A DNA stretch of 64,000 nucleotides from Phytoseiulus persimilis (GCA_037576195.1 CM075102.1:36080745-36144744); one strand, 5' to 3'. Shown: positions 26,855 through 39,346, counted from the first letter of the stretch. Notes: generated from the sequence alone by a model not told the origin. Numbers and translations: made by a program.

Positions 26855-28729
26855 GTGTGCTTGTCCTGGTTACGATTGTTCGAGCTTTTCCTACGGCTTG
26901 GACTTATATGATGACACCCCTGATGGCACCCGACGTTCCGCATTGGTGTGCGCCCCCACCCAACTCCTCGGTAGACCTTGACTTGTGGAAAACTGTTGCC
27001 GTTCCTCATCGGGAGGGGGTAGCAAGCGGCTGCGAGATGTACGACATCGACCCAATACTCGACGTTAGTTGGGCGATCAAGATAGGACCAGCCACAGCTG
27101 TGGTGCCGTGCAAATTTGGCTGGACTTACAACGTGACGGACGTAGGGCGAACTGCAGTTAGTGAATGGGATCTCGTGTGCGACAACGAGTGGCAGAGAGC
27201 TGCTATGCAAACCGTAGTGATGGCCGGAAGTCTGTGTGGAGTTCTGGTTTTCGGACGGATTTCCGACAACTTTGGCCGGAAACGTTGTTTTTATATTTGT
27301 ACGAGTATCGCGGTCTTTCTCGGCTCGACGGCAGCATGGGCACCGAGCCTCACCGTCTTCAACGCCGCGAGATTCTTGGTAGCGATGTCTATCGCAGGAA
27401 TCCAAGCATCGGTCATCTCTCTCTTCATTGAGGTCATGCCTCCAGGAGATCGCTCCTTGATGAATGTCGGCATTGGTATCGGGTACGCCATCCCGTTGTT
27501 GTTCGTGCCACTGCTCGCCTGGAATCTGCAGAACTTCCGTCTGATGCAACTGGCCATTGGGCTCTCGGCGCTCCTACTTCTTCCCTTCTATCCGATCCTC
27601 CAGGAGTCGCCGAAATGGCTCATTGCCAAACAGAGGGAGTTCCCTGCTGAACATTCAATTCTAAAAATTCTCCAGCTGAACGGACGTCCTATACCCGATA
27701 TGAGCTCCGTGATGTCGAGCTTGCTGGACGCCGCCAAGGAATCGGCCGCGAAGGCTCCGAAGGACCTCAGGATCATCGAGCTTCTGAGGCACCCAGTTCT
27801 CAGGCGGAACACATTTTGCTTGCTTGCCAGCTGGTTTTGCCTCACGTTGATGTACTACTATATTTCTCTGAACGCGAGCAGAGAACCCGGGAACCCCTAC
27901 ATCAACTTCGCCCTCTCATCAGCATCCGAGATCCCCGCAGCAGTGCTGGGACTCTACGTTTCGAGACGGGTCGGACGAAGGATCTCCCAAGTTGTTCCAA
28001 TCTCGCTCGCTACCGCGGGCTTCCTCTGTGTGCAATTTTTTTTCCCAGACTACCCACCCTGGTACAAGGTAAGTTCATTCTGGAAAAGGGGTTCGGAGAA
28101 TATTCACTCCAAAACTCAACCGTGATTCTCTATGGCAGGTCATCGGCAACATGGTTGTTCGATTCTTAATCCTATCAACATATTTCGTGATGTGGATCGC
28201 TGTTCTGGAAGTTTTCCCGACTTCGGCGCGTTCGACGGGATTCGCTTGCAGCTTCGTCAGCTCCCGACTCGGAGCGATGTTGGCTCCGTTCGTTCGAGAC
28301 ATGGCAAAAGTTTTCCATCCATCTCTGCCCTACGTTCTATTCACTCTCGCTGGGATAGTGAATGCAGTCGCTGATTTGTTACTCCCTGAAACTTTGAACC
28401 GCCCGTTGCCTGACACTTTGGAAGATGTGGAGTCGTTCCGGAGAAATAAAAAGCAAGCTCTGCTGAGAGACTACCCTGGAGATCGTCAATCATTTGTAAA
28501 GGATAAAAACATATTAAGCCTTCCGGCAGTGCGGCGGAGTTCTGACATGGGTACGATTTTGGACCGCTTCGGACGCCATGTTCTAAGGGCGGCAGCTCGC
28601 CCTGCCGGGTTTGCCCATGGGCGTCTTCAGGACATTTCCTCATCCATCGGCGCCTGTCAGGGTTCTGACTCCCCTGGAGCAGACGACCCGGGATTTTGGT
28701 TCCGCTTTTCGCTAGATCCGAGAACATAA
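26855..28729 (+). CDS. SLC22-family organic ion transporter (MFS), first exon missing
   Basis: Two exons, 26855-28068 and 28139-28729, joined in phase 0 (PDYPPWYK to VIGNMVVRF), give about 600 residues. The first has an AG acceptor and begins in transmembrane helix 1 (VLVLVTIVRAFPTAW), so an upstream exon with the start codon is missing. SLC22 hallmarks in order: a large extracellular loop with paired cysteines ending AVSEWDLVCDNEWQRA; MFS motif A, GRISDNFGRKRC, after helix 2; ESPKWLIAKQRE after helix 6; and EVFPTSARSTGF before helix 11. These proteins are 12-helix plasma-membrane uniporters or exchangers of organic cations, anions or zwitterions. Substrate cannot be predicted from sequence. 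The final 80 or so codons after TLEDVESFRRNKK are polar and unconserved, so the true stop could lie in another exon. The gene is in tandem with CDC16. Confidence 0.88.
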
Positions 28730-30334
28730 ATGAGTCCATACATTCGTGCTTCCTTCTTGAAGTCGCCCACTGACATGAGTTCCAACGGGAATCGGGAAAA
28801 TGAGAGCAGCCTCTTGCAATTTTTTTTCCCACTTCGGAATCTCATGGATGGTTTCGAATTTGATTGTGAGTTCCCAACCCTGTTCTCAAGAGAAAGAGCG
28901 CGTAGAAACATTTCGATCAACTGTGAGAATTCGAATTTTCCAAAACTAGCCCAGTTAGCTTTGGTTCATCACGACTATTCGGAAGTTGTCCTCACATGAG
29001 ATCAAGTCTCCGATTGAGAAAATTTTGATGAGAGGTCGATCCAAATGCCGTCCTCTCAGATTCTTCGCCCAGGGCGCATCATCCCTCAGCCCTCTCCAGT
29101 CTCGGCGCTTCACAGTCTGACGATTCAACTCTGTCAGTACGAAGAGCTCATCTACGGAGTTTGAATCGTTCGGCAGAGCCTCGAGAAAAGTCATGAAGGT
29201 TCGATTTAAGTACGAGAAGGAATCGGAAACTGGCTCAAAGGTGAACAGGTTTGACCTCCACCAAGCCTCCATTATCAGCCCACGAAGCCACAATCCCGAA
29301 GGTCAGTCGCATTATTTCCTGGAACAGTCTTCGGTCGCAAGGATCGAAGACTGATGCGAGCAGAAGCGATGGACCCCATGAGAGTCCTGCATTCGAATCC
29401 AGTGTTCTCCTTCCAAACGCATAACGTGAACATGACATACAAAGGACGTAGTGTGAAGGTCTCGTATGAGGAAACAATGAGCTTCATTTCTGTTTTGAGC
29501 AGGATTCTCAATCAAATATGCCGAAACCGTCCACCATGAAAAGTTTCATGCCGTTAACGATCCCCCTCCCCCCATAGTTCACGGTTCCGTCCCTTCTTCG
29601 AGTTACCGCCGCTCCGCGCGCTGACCGGCCTGAGGCCGATCACGTCTCCGAGGGAATCGAGTGTCAACTGAATGGTTTCATCGGTTTTCCAAACGGTCGA
29701 GTTGACAGGTCGAGTACCTGTCCGACTTGACAATGTGCTCTTGTGGTGAAGGAGCGCCGACTGAACTTGTCCCGGATTAGTCATCTCTCAAATAAACCCG
29801 GAGCTCCAGGAATACCTTCGACAGAGAAAACTGAAGCATTCTCAGGAAATTCTAGGCTCAAATTTGCAATCTCATATTGCTCACGTGAGCTGTTATTAGG
29901 AAATGCATCATGTATATTCCCAAGCAACGAACCCTCTCGCTGCAGTTTTCATCGATCTGACACTCTGGAAACACGAATGCTCGGAGCCGCCGAAGGAGCA
30001 GCTGCTCATCGCCTCTCATCCCGGAAGCCCGAATGAAGCGCGCGGTGGTTGGATGGCGGTGGATACGGGCCTCGGTAGAAACCAACGACCGAATTCGAAC
30101 ATCCATTCGAGAAGAGAGGATCACCGTTCAAAACCGGCGGCATCTGAACTTGCTATTTTGCTCCCTCTTGGAACGAAAACTCCTCGGTGTGGGGCTTCAT
30201 CGGGCTGCGCTGCCTCGCTGCGATTTAAGAACTCTTGTGTTGTCCAGCGGAAGCACGAACTGGCTGAGTAGGCTCGGAGGAGACGAGAAATACGATCTGA
30301 CTTCGGCCTCTCAGGAAACGCCGCCAGGGCAAGC
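28730..30334. other. 1.6 kb intergenic, contains unassigned open frames
   Basis: This is the gap between the transporter and CDC16, so it should hold the CDC16 promoter. Around 28955-29540 both strands are open. The plus strand has an ATG-initiated frame at 29369-29539, and the minus strand has two overlapping frames with exon-like composition (containing DSFSYLNRTFMTFLEALP and SWGPSLLLASVFDPCDRR). I recognise none of them and cannot choose a strand. Confidence 0.4.
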
Positions 30335-32237
30335 ATGTCCAGTTCCAGATCTGCTGGCAAACTCCGGGATTCGGGCACTGAATGGGCGAGCATCGGCGAT
30401 GGCATGTCCGTCGCTGATCTCCGGAAGAAGGTCAAATCCCTGATGGACAAACTCCAGTTTACGAGTGCCGTGTTCTGGGCAGACAAGCTGGTGAGTGTCA
30501 TCTGTAGTGCAGCCGAACTGAACGCTTAAAGGTTGTCCGAACAGCCTATGACATGGAACTATCCGAGAGAATTATCGGTGCATCCCGAAACAGTGTCTGT
30601 GAAACTAACCGGTGGAGGTTGTGAAGCGATTTCGAGACACGGCAGGCTTGGACTTCGACAAGATTTGAATTTCTCGAATCCCTCGCTTCCCCTGGTTGAT
30701 TTCCTCGAATCGGTTCCTCACGCTTCTCAATCCTCATTTCCAGGTAACTCTCAGTAAAGATAAACCATCGGACGTGTATCTATTGGCGTCGTGTCTCTTC
30801 CACTCACGGCAGTTCCATCGCGCAGCCGAAGTTGTGAAACGGCGGGGTCTTCATCAAGATAATCTGAATTGCCGCTTCATCGCCGCCCTCTCGTATCTGG
30901 AGTCGAAGGAGCACGAATTGGCCACCGAAATCATCGACCTACCCAGTATCAGGAGCGACGACCACGAGCTTCTCGCTGCGCTCGAAGTCATCAAGGGGCG
31001 GCTTTACGAGACTCAGGACGACACGCAAAATGCTGTGGATTGTTTCAGAAGAGCTCTCGATCACGATGGATGTAACTACGAGGCGCTGTACCTGCTGGTG
31101 AACCACCATATGCTCAGTAAGGAAGACGAGTTGGAAGTTCTGCATGTGGTAGACCGCAACGAATTCGCCTACAGCCTTTACTCGTCCCTCTTGAAGAAAT
31201 ACGATGAGCCCGATGAGCCTCGACCACCGATCCTCAGAGGCTTGGAGAACAATGTTGATCTCCTCACGAACAATGCGGAGAAGCTTTTCTACAGCTGCGA
31301 CTACCGTCGGTGCCACGACCTCATCAACGAGATTCTTGACCGAGATCCCTTCTGCCCAGAGGCTCTCGAGATCCAAATAGCGTGTCTTATGGAGCTGAAC
31401 AAAGTCTCAGAATTGTACATACTAGCGCATAAGTTAATCGACACCTATCCCGAGAACGTGTTATCCTGGTACGCCGTGGGCTGCTATTACTATCTTGTCC
31501 GGAAAGCAGCCGACGCGCGTAAGTACCTCGAAAAGGCCACAACCCTCAAACCCGCTTTCGGCCCCGCTTGGCTACTCTACGGCCACGCTTACGCAATCGA
31601 AAACGAACACGATCAGGCCATGGCTGCGTACTTCAAAGCGAACCATCTAATGCCGGGGAACCATCTTCCAACCCTCTACGTCGGACTGGAGTATCAACAC
31701 CAAGCGAGCACGAAACTAGCTGTGAAGTTCTTCGAGCAGGCACTCGCGATCGCGCCCAACGACCCCTTCGTCATCCATGAGCTTGGAGTCGCAGCCTACG
31801 ACCACGGGGATCTGGATTCCGCCCGCACGCTTCTTGAAAAAGCTCTAGGACTGATTCAGAGACCCAATCACAGCGCATTGCCCGAAAAGTGGGAGCCTCT
31901 GTTGAACAACCTAGGACACGTTTATCGAAAGCTGAAAATGCTGGACAAATCCATCTCTTTTTACCAACAAGCACTGGTTCTCAATCCGTACTGCTCGTCA
32001 ACGCTAGCCAATCTCGGCTACGCTTACTCGTTGAAGAAAGATTGGGACACTGCCATCGATCACTTCCATCAGTCACTAGCGCACAACCGGGATGACACGT
32101 TCTCCACAAACATGCTACAAAGCATCCTTGAATTGATGCTGGCAGAAAAAAATCTCAACGACACAGCAGTCAACGTGAATGAGACTATCGCGGCGATCAA
32201 GGAAGAAGACGGATCTTCGGAAGTGCCGATGGAATGA
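30335..32237 (+). CDS. CDC16: Anaphase-promoting complex subunit CDC16/APC6 (TPR protein)
   Basis: Two exons, 30335-30490 and 30744-32237, join in phase 0 (VFWADKL to VTLSKDKPSDVYLLAS) to give 549 residues, against about 620 in human CDC16. The N-terminus has the characteristic LRKKVKSLMDKLQFTSAVFW followed by LFHSRQFHRAAEVV. The remainder is an array of tetratricopeptide repeats, with clear copies such as NVLSWYAVGCYYYLVRKA, PAWLLYGHAYAIENEHDQ, PFVIHELGVAAYDHGDLD and PLLNNLGHVYRKLKMLDK (about residues 290-500). CDC16 is a scaffold subunit of the APC/C ubiquitin ligase, which drives mitotic exit; its TPR superhelix forms homodimers. The C-terminal tail after the last TPR is short and acidic. 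The start ATG follows a stop-containing leader and matches the expected N-terminus. The gene is convergent with the aGPCR. Confidence 0.95.
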
Positions 32238-32362
32238 CGAGAAATCATTGTTGAGTCTGAGTTCGCTGTACATAAAGTTGAATTTATTTACACCACTTTC
32301 TGAGCTTCGTTCCTCGATTACGCTCTCGCGTGCATGTTCATCATATAAATAGATCCCTCCGT

Positions 32363-32368
32363 TTTATT
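32363..32368 (-). terminator. AATAAA polyadenylation signal for the aGPCR gene
   Basis: TTTATT on the plus strand reads AATAAA on the minus strand, about 20 nt beyond the aGPCR stop codon at 32388-32390. It lies only about 125 bp past the CDC16 stop, so the two 3' UTRs probably overlap. Confidence 0.6.
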
Positions 32369-32387
32369 TACAAGCAGCCATGCTGCC

Positions 32388-35300
32388 TTATGAGAGGTTC
32401 AGCGCCAGCGACTTGGCCTCTTTCTTTTTCTTGTAATGTGCCCACACAAGTCGATAGAAAACGTCAGTTTCACAATAAGCAGTGTAAACGAGGAACACAA
32501 TGAGCGCCTGTAAAGGAATATACTCAGAGTCATGAGGATGGTTGTGGGGTTGAAATTATCCCATCCATACTCACAGAGCGTCGCATGGAACGATGCATCA
32601 GAACAGTTCGATGGACCGAGAGTTCAGCCATCCATAAAATTCCCCCTCTCAGTGACGATGGTACGTACCATGAGAACTGAGGTTATAGCTTGCAGGTTGC
32701 CTGTGCCATCCGGGACGTAGCCGGTTGTCGTGATGCCATGGAAGAACAACGCCAATGTGACCAGGAGGGACCGCTTCACAATTCCCTTCTGGACGGTCGT
32801 CATGCGGCACTCGGAAGGGTCGGTCGAGGCGATACCGATCTCGGTCAAGATCAAACCGTAAATCGTCGACCCGATGATAATGAAGGCGGTGAAATTCGCG
32901 TCGGGCACCGTAACCACGTCTTCCAATGTTCCCCAATATCTGACACGGAGAGAAACAGCAATTCAACAAGTCCGATTTCGATAAGTCCGATTTCGATAAA
33001 TACCGGAAATGCTAAGAAACTCGAGAACTCACGAATCTTTGTCGGTTTCAGCGAAATGTTGGAGGCTGACGGAAGAAGCCAACAGCAAAGCTGGAGCCAG
33101 CCACGTCATGGTCAAGCAGATGTAAATACGGATCCCTCCTCTGACAAATCCACGCTCGGGGTCGACGTGGAGCATCAGCATGACGAGCAGCTGCTGGGCA
33201 TGGCACACCAGGATACAGAACTGTCGGAGCAGCTTCGATTTGTGTAGATGCGGCTGGGGAGATGGATTTGGGTCAGTTTTGTGATGGAACACCCCTCAAT
33301 CTATCGAGGGCTTGCCAATCCAATCTTTTTTCTCTTCTAGCACGAAATTTTCCGTTCCGTTGGTCCTCACCTCTCCCAATGCTGAGGAAGCCTCGAAAAG
33401 GGCTGTCGTGAATAAGGCAAAAAGCGCGACGCAGACATTGAGTTTGACGCATTTGATCAAGCCCCAAGAACTGTTCGTGCAGCTGATTGAAAGGGCACAT
33501 GAGAACGAAATGAATATCCCTATGATTGCGCAAGCGTTCCGAAGAACTGGCGTCTCGGCTGCTTTGGGCTCCGGTGCCGGCTGAGAAGGCTCGCCGTACA
33601 AGGCGAACAGAGACGAACCCCGACTTTCACAGGAGAATTCATCGTTGATTTCAGTCACTTCGTTTCCAGCGAAGTTCACTTCGCTTCCGTCGACAACACG
33701 AGCGCAACGGATCGTGGTATTCACTGGCTGCGGAGGAAAATATGCCTGTATATCCGAAACAACGAGCATGGATGAAGCATGGATGTCATGTGAATGCATG
33801 CACAATGAAGGGCACTCTGCGAAGACGTACTGCAGTCAGTTTGAAGTTGACAACTGTCTTCTCGTTCGTTCTGTATATGAGGGATTGATTTTTCTCGAAC
33901 AACGTCGCCGCTTTGAAGTTAACAAGCTTCGTCAGTAGGTTGAGAGAACCCCTTTGCTGTATCCATTCCAATCTGGACAAGTATTCCCGCTCGAGGGACT
34001 TGAACACCAGCAAACTGAGGATTATTTTCTGTCCGCCTGTAACATAAAATTTGGTTGATTTTGAGCCTGCCCCTCTGACATTCCACCATTCGAGACCAGA
34101 ATCAGCCTTTCAGACAGCGGACTGGATGATTTTCGAGAGACCAGCGTGAGTACCGACATCATCGCGTTGACAAGAACGTACCGACATCATAGCTGTTTCG
34201 ATAAGCACGACCAGTCACTCCTCCATCCATTGAGGCCACTTTGTAGAGAGCCAAATGGTTCTCGGTCGGAGTGATTAGCTTGAAAACCTCGCCAGTGATT
34301 TCTGCATGAAGAGAATGTTTTGAAAAAAATGTTGGCATGAAATAATCTTCATATCTTGGCTAGCAGAGGGGCTCCATAAAAGGAGACTCACCGAAGAGGT
34401 CATTTTCATAATGGAACTCCGTTTGTGGAGGTTGATTGCTGAGATACCGAATGACGACTTGTGGTATCAGCTCGTTCAGCTTGGCATAGAAGCGGTCATC
34501 ACTCACTGCATTCGCTTCAGATTGAAGGGGGATCATTAGCTTGGCTGGAGCATGAAACCGAAAACCAATGGGGAATTCGCGGAGGAGAATGTCAGACCCT
34601 GGTGTTGGTGGGGGGATACTTACAAACGTTGAAAGTCGCCGATAAACAATCCAAGAACAGCAAGACAGCTGTCTTACGGTTCTTCATTTCCGGGTGACTT
34701 TTAGGGAGCCCATCGTCGTACTCCAGAACTTCATGAAGCGTCTCGATGATATGATTCCCTTCGCCAGGGAGCACGTGGTCTTTGCGTGAACTCAAGTAAT
34801 CGGCCAATCGCGCAAGGGAATCGATGACTGTGGTCATCTGATAGCCCCGAGCCAGCCCAAGAATCTGAGAGGGACAGGAACAACAGTCAACGACAAGTTC
34901 AATGACTCCACGGTTGAAATTTGGACAGGTAGAGAAACGTTCAGATTAGAGCTCACCTCTTTTCGGATTTCATATATTTCTTGAAAAGCACAGTCAAAGA
35001 AGTCTGGGACGGACCAATGCACGGTACCGTCCGGATCTTGCACGCACATGCGTTTCGCTTCGCCTTTGGGAGGCGAGGAGAACATGCAGTTCTGCACGTC
35101 AAAGCTGCCCACAACTGTTCGATTCCAAACAACCCCCATGTGCTCTTCACCTGGACAGAAGTTGCTGGAATCTGCGGCGAATCGGCGGAACGTTTACATC
35201 CAGATCCATGTTACAGGAGCAGTGAAGCAGAACGTAAATCACTAGTTCGATTTTCCACTTACTTGTGAAAGGGAACACATGGGAAAACATCTCGGTGGAA

Positions 35301-37747
35301 AACGTGGCTGTTTCGATGGCACATTTATACTCAGCATAGGAACGAACAGCGGGAATCACCAGCCGGCTGCGACTTGGATGCAGCGGTTCAACGTATTCTT
35401 CATCGAGACTCTTGAAGGTCACCGGGACCCAGTGTTTCTTCGAATTTGGATCATCACTGACCGTATTCTTGTACCAAGAGTACTGCAGTTCTTCGTAGCT
35501 GAAAGTGAAGGAGCTGTTATGATAATTGTCGTTTCCAGAATAATCATTTTCCGCATCGGGCAATGAGAGCGACATTCTTTGAAGAGAGGCGGGTGAGGAA
35601 CGATCATCACCGTGAGCCAAGCGATTCCCTGACTCGTTTTCGTACTTACTAGACTCGGATTCCACACCAGAGCTCCGTCGGCCTGCCGTATTCAACATTC
35701 TGGGCAGAAGGACTCAGAGTGCCGCTGGGCTGCATCTTGATGTCCAATGTCAAGCTCCGGCGGCGCTTTTCCCCCATCCAGGAGATCTCGCATGTGAAAA
35801 CACCTCGATCGATGTACTGGACATGATCAAGACCCAGATACGTCGAAAACGTTCCTGTTCGGCTCCGTTTGCTGCGTTCAATCCAAACATTGCCCGGGCC
35901 ATACAGAGGGTTTACCAGTGCTCCATCCTGATTCCGAGATATGTAATTAGTGCTTCACAAATAACTTGGTTGCGAATCTAATCACACGGAGAGAATTACG
36001 TACTTTGTACCAATTGACCTGCGCCTCAACAGAAGAGCGGTAATCGCACGAGAGGACCAACGGCGTGTTGCCCTCCGGAACCGGCATCGGTTTATTTGAT
36101 GCAACATTCAAGACGACGAATTCTTCGTTCTCAAAATGCTTTATGCCGTACCGTTCCTTCAGGATGCTCTTGACATCTGATGTGTGATTTCTCTCAACGA
36201 TTATCTCATATGAAGCCGTTCGAGAGGATGATATGTTTCCCAAAGTTGCATTCCGGATGTGGTTGATGCTTAATAATTCCTCTGCAATTGAAGAATCCGC
36301 AAATCACATCTTGACACTTGTCCCAAGCATTGTTCGGCAAGGATTCACACGCCAGCTAAGATCAGCATCGAGATTCATAGAGCTTCTCACCTCGAATAGC
36401 TTCCAGATTCGTCTCGTTAGAATACCCGAACTCCCACAATATATGTTCAAGTGGATATCTGAGACACTTTCCGGAGTCAGACAATTTCCAGCCACCTTCA
36501 CAATCACAGCCGACGAGTCTGTTTCCAGCTCCACATTCACACCGGGCATTTCGGTCGTTTGTGGAGGTGCAAGAACGCATTTTGTCAGCGGCACAGCTTT
36601 GCTCCTTGCATTGGTTCGGCTCATACCTGCGATCACATTCTTGCCCTGTAAGAGAAATCAGGAACTTCTAAGAGATGCCCAATGGAGTCTGATAATTATT
36701 GGGACAGAGTAGATGAACTAGGACATTTCAAGCGCGAATCAATCGTCGTGTAACCTTTATGGTCGGTTCCTTCCCACCGGAGAAATCCGCCTCCTCTCTT
36801 ACCTGTGTAACCCGGCTCACAGAAGCAGAGTAGGGTAGTGAATCCCATGAAGTGTTCACACCTGGTAGCATGCTTGCAACGTTCTTTATTCTTCTCGTTA
36901 CACCTACTCGAGTACTGACATGCTTGGCCCCAAAATCCTTTGAAGCAATCGCAGTAATAAGAAGTGAGATTCGAGTTCGCCCGACACATGCCATTGTAGC
37001 TGAAACGAATTCAACCATGATTTCCAGTCTGTGAACTCCCGACGCCTCCTATGGACAACTCATGTTGAAACGAAACTTCTCTTCGTGCTGCTGCTTACCT
37101 GCATTGGTGCTTCATACAAGGCTCTGATACACTAGGATCATCTTCAAGCTTTGTTTTCTCAGCGATATCTATGATCTCGTACGTGATGTTAAAGCCGTAA
37201 ACATCCATCAGGTTCTCAGGGACTCGAAGGTTAGCCCCGATGGGATCTTTTACTTCAACCTGTATGACAGTGTACAGCTGGGGTATAATCAGACTCGTGG
37301 GCCTGGTCGGCGCCGAAATCACTTTCCGTGACAGCTTTGGTGAGTTTTGTGGCGAGTCGATCCTGGGGTTGCGGGAAAAACTACGCGTTTAGCACAAGTG
37401 CGCGGCATTGGTTTCCTCCGTCAGCACCATGTTTACCAGCAGCATATATTTTTTCATGAGTTATCCATTTCATGAGTTTCTTATTCACACACACCCCCTG
37501 AAGTGATTGTAGGTGTCAACGAAAACCTCGTTGAGGAAGAACTGCGTGAAGTACAAAATCGTCTTCGTTTGTTTTTCTCTCGTATGACGTTCGCGTTTGA
37601 TGACATAGCAGCTGCGCAGCGGAACCGGGTAGGACTTCGGGAAATTGGGGGTGCTGATCACTCCCTTTGGTGCCGTTAGCCACTGACATTCCAACGAGTT
37701 TCCGAGCGAAACAATCCCAAGAAGCGCAGATACAAATGCCGCGTAGC
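32388..37747 (-). CDS. Adhesion GPCR with CUB, EGF, SEA-like, Ig and HormR ectodomain; first exon missing
   Basis: Sixteen phase-consistent exons: 37495-37747, 37099-37362, 36803-36999, 36391-36645, 36004-36281, 35650-35927, 35263-35513, 34957-35150, 34624-34864, 34392-34505, 34182-34301, 33924-34036, 33371-33829, 33033-33253, 32669-32939 and 32388-32507. They encode about 1,208 residues. Order: signal-peptide core (YAAFVSALLGIVSLGNS), CUB domain (ECQWLTAPKGVISTPNFPKS), EGF-like repeats at about 165-300, a SEA-like stretch, Ig (LVLSCDYRSSVEAQVNWYK ... RGVFTCEISWM), Ig (ELWCGIRVY ... YAEYKCAIETA), HormR (CVQDPDGTVHWSVPDFFDC), GAIN, then seven helices, the seventh being ALIVFLVYTAYCETDVFYRL. 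The tail is short and basic. Such receptors couple cell or matrix adhesion to G proteins. The GPS is degenerate: the His-Leu-Thr position reads Gly-Ser-Ser in CESRGSSLFALYG. The start codon exon upstream of 37747 was not found. The nearest vertebrate layout is ADGRF5 (SEA-Ig-GAIN), but orthology is unproven. Confidence 0.9.
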
Positions 37748-39346
37748 CTGTCAAAAACAACCCTCCTGTCAGTCAAACGTCTTTGAAATTAGAACTTATC
37801 CCGTATTCGAAGAGCGATGCTGAAACGCAGATGGTAAGCGCGGGCAGCGGAGATCTCAAGGAGGTCTATCTGGGCGAACGGAATCGAGCAGGGAGATTAT
37901 CTGCATTCTTCGTCAGGAAGATAAACGATGAAAACTTGGAAGCACTGATCTGGGGTAAAAAAATATTCCTGAACAGACCCAAGGACAGCGCCATCTTGTC
38001 GATTCGGCTCTCTCAATCGGTGTCAGTCCTCTCAAGCGAACATTCGACTTGGTGCGGAGCTCAGTGGGGATCTCTGAAACGTTCCCAGCTCATTGTAGCT
38101 ACGTTCCGTTCCACAGAAAACCCAATCCGACGAACTTCTGTTCACTTCTGCTAGTGGGGCGCAAGGCACCGCACCACAGTGCAGACACAACACTGTGCAG
38201 ATAGCGCCGCTGCTGCTACGCTTCCTTGGCTCTAGTGGGCTCAAGATTTTCCCGAGTGGAAGAACGGACGCGCAGCATGTTCTCCAAGGAGTAAAACGTG
38301 TCTATCAGACAGCTCTTGTACTGCGCGGGACGTCTTGAGATTCTCTGTACTCCTTGAGCATATGTTGTTTCTAGAGATAACCCAAACAGGAGAAAGGGGC
38401 CTGTGTCGTAAGGTAGCCCGCTTTGAAACATAGAGCAGACGTTGTGGAGGGCGAGATGGATTCGCTAGGAGGCGAAGCGTGCAATGGCCATCTTTTGACC
38501 TCATATTCCAGTTCCAACGCCTGGTCATGCCTAGGTTATGGCCACGCGGCTCCTGGAGAATAATGAGGAGTACCTTCAAGCAGAAGGTGACTTTCTCTCG
38601 TCCTATCTGTTTATGGCTCGCAGTAATGCATGCTTCCTCAGGGAGTACGAGACTTGGAATCATGATCTCCTTGCCCGGTGCTCATTGCGAGCGCAGAATC
38701 ACGCTGTGCGGGAACGACAAACGGGAAGGGTTCAGAGGTTCCCTCGAAGAAACGAAATTTTTGTTCAGGGAAAATGACGGCTACGGCGACGATGATCTAT
38801 GCTGAACGTAAGACCGGGGCTCGGGCTCGAGAACTCGACTCCCTAGATGGGTTCGAGAGTTGGGCGATTTCCCAACTTCTTTCTCGACCGACTTTGTGCC
38901 GTTGTTAGCGGAGCCGATGGAGACATGCGGCGATGGACAGGCCTACCCCAGGGCTTATTCGCCCGTATTCTGATTTCTCAAGTCTTCGCCGCGGGCTCCA
39001 TAAAATCGCCAAGAGTGCAAAAGCAGCGGAATTGAAAACTCCTCAGGAACGGTTCGCTTAGAAAGACGACGAGACTCAGAGTTTCTCTATGTATCACGTG
39101 AGATGGAGGGGTGAGGGACGCCACAACACTGAGCCGGACTCGTTGGTTTCTTCTGTCTAAACATCATTTGGTAATGCTGACTACTTCCCCGGAATGCGTG
39201 ACCCAATCTCCGAGTTTTGACACCTTAAATAAACGACGGGCGAACCAAACAGATCCTTGGAGGAGAACCTACCCGGCGCTCGCACGATCGACGAATAACA
39301 TGCGTGACCAGCTGAAGATACTTGCCCCCGTTGAAGGCGCTCCCTA

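Noticed and set aside
33780..33830. CMHSHDIHASSML considered as the GPCR proteolysis site
   Set aside because: It lies about 85 residues before helix 1, too far for a GPS; CESRGSSLFALYG, about 20 residues before helix 1 with an upstream cysteine pair, fits better.
35147..35698. Continuous 183-codon frame across the second Ig domain of the aGPCR
   Set aside because: The upstream part of this frame is intronic; splicing 35650 to 35513 keeps the Ig frame (CGIRV to YSFTFSYEELQ), whereas the continuous frame disrupts the first Ig exon.
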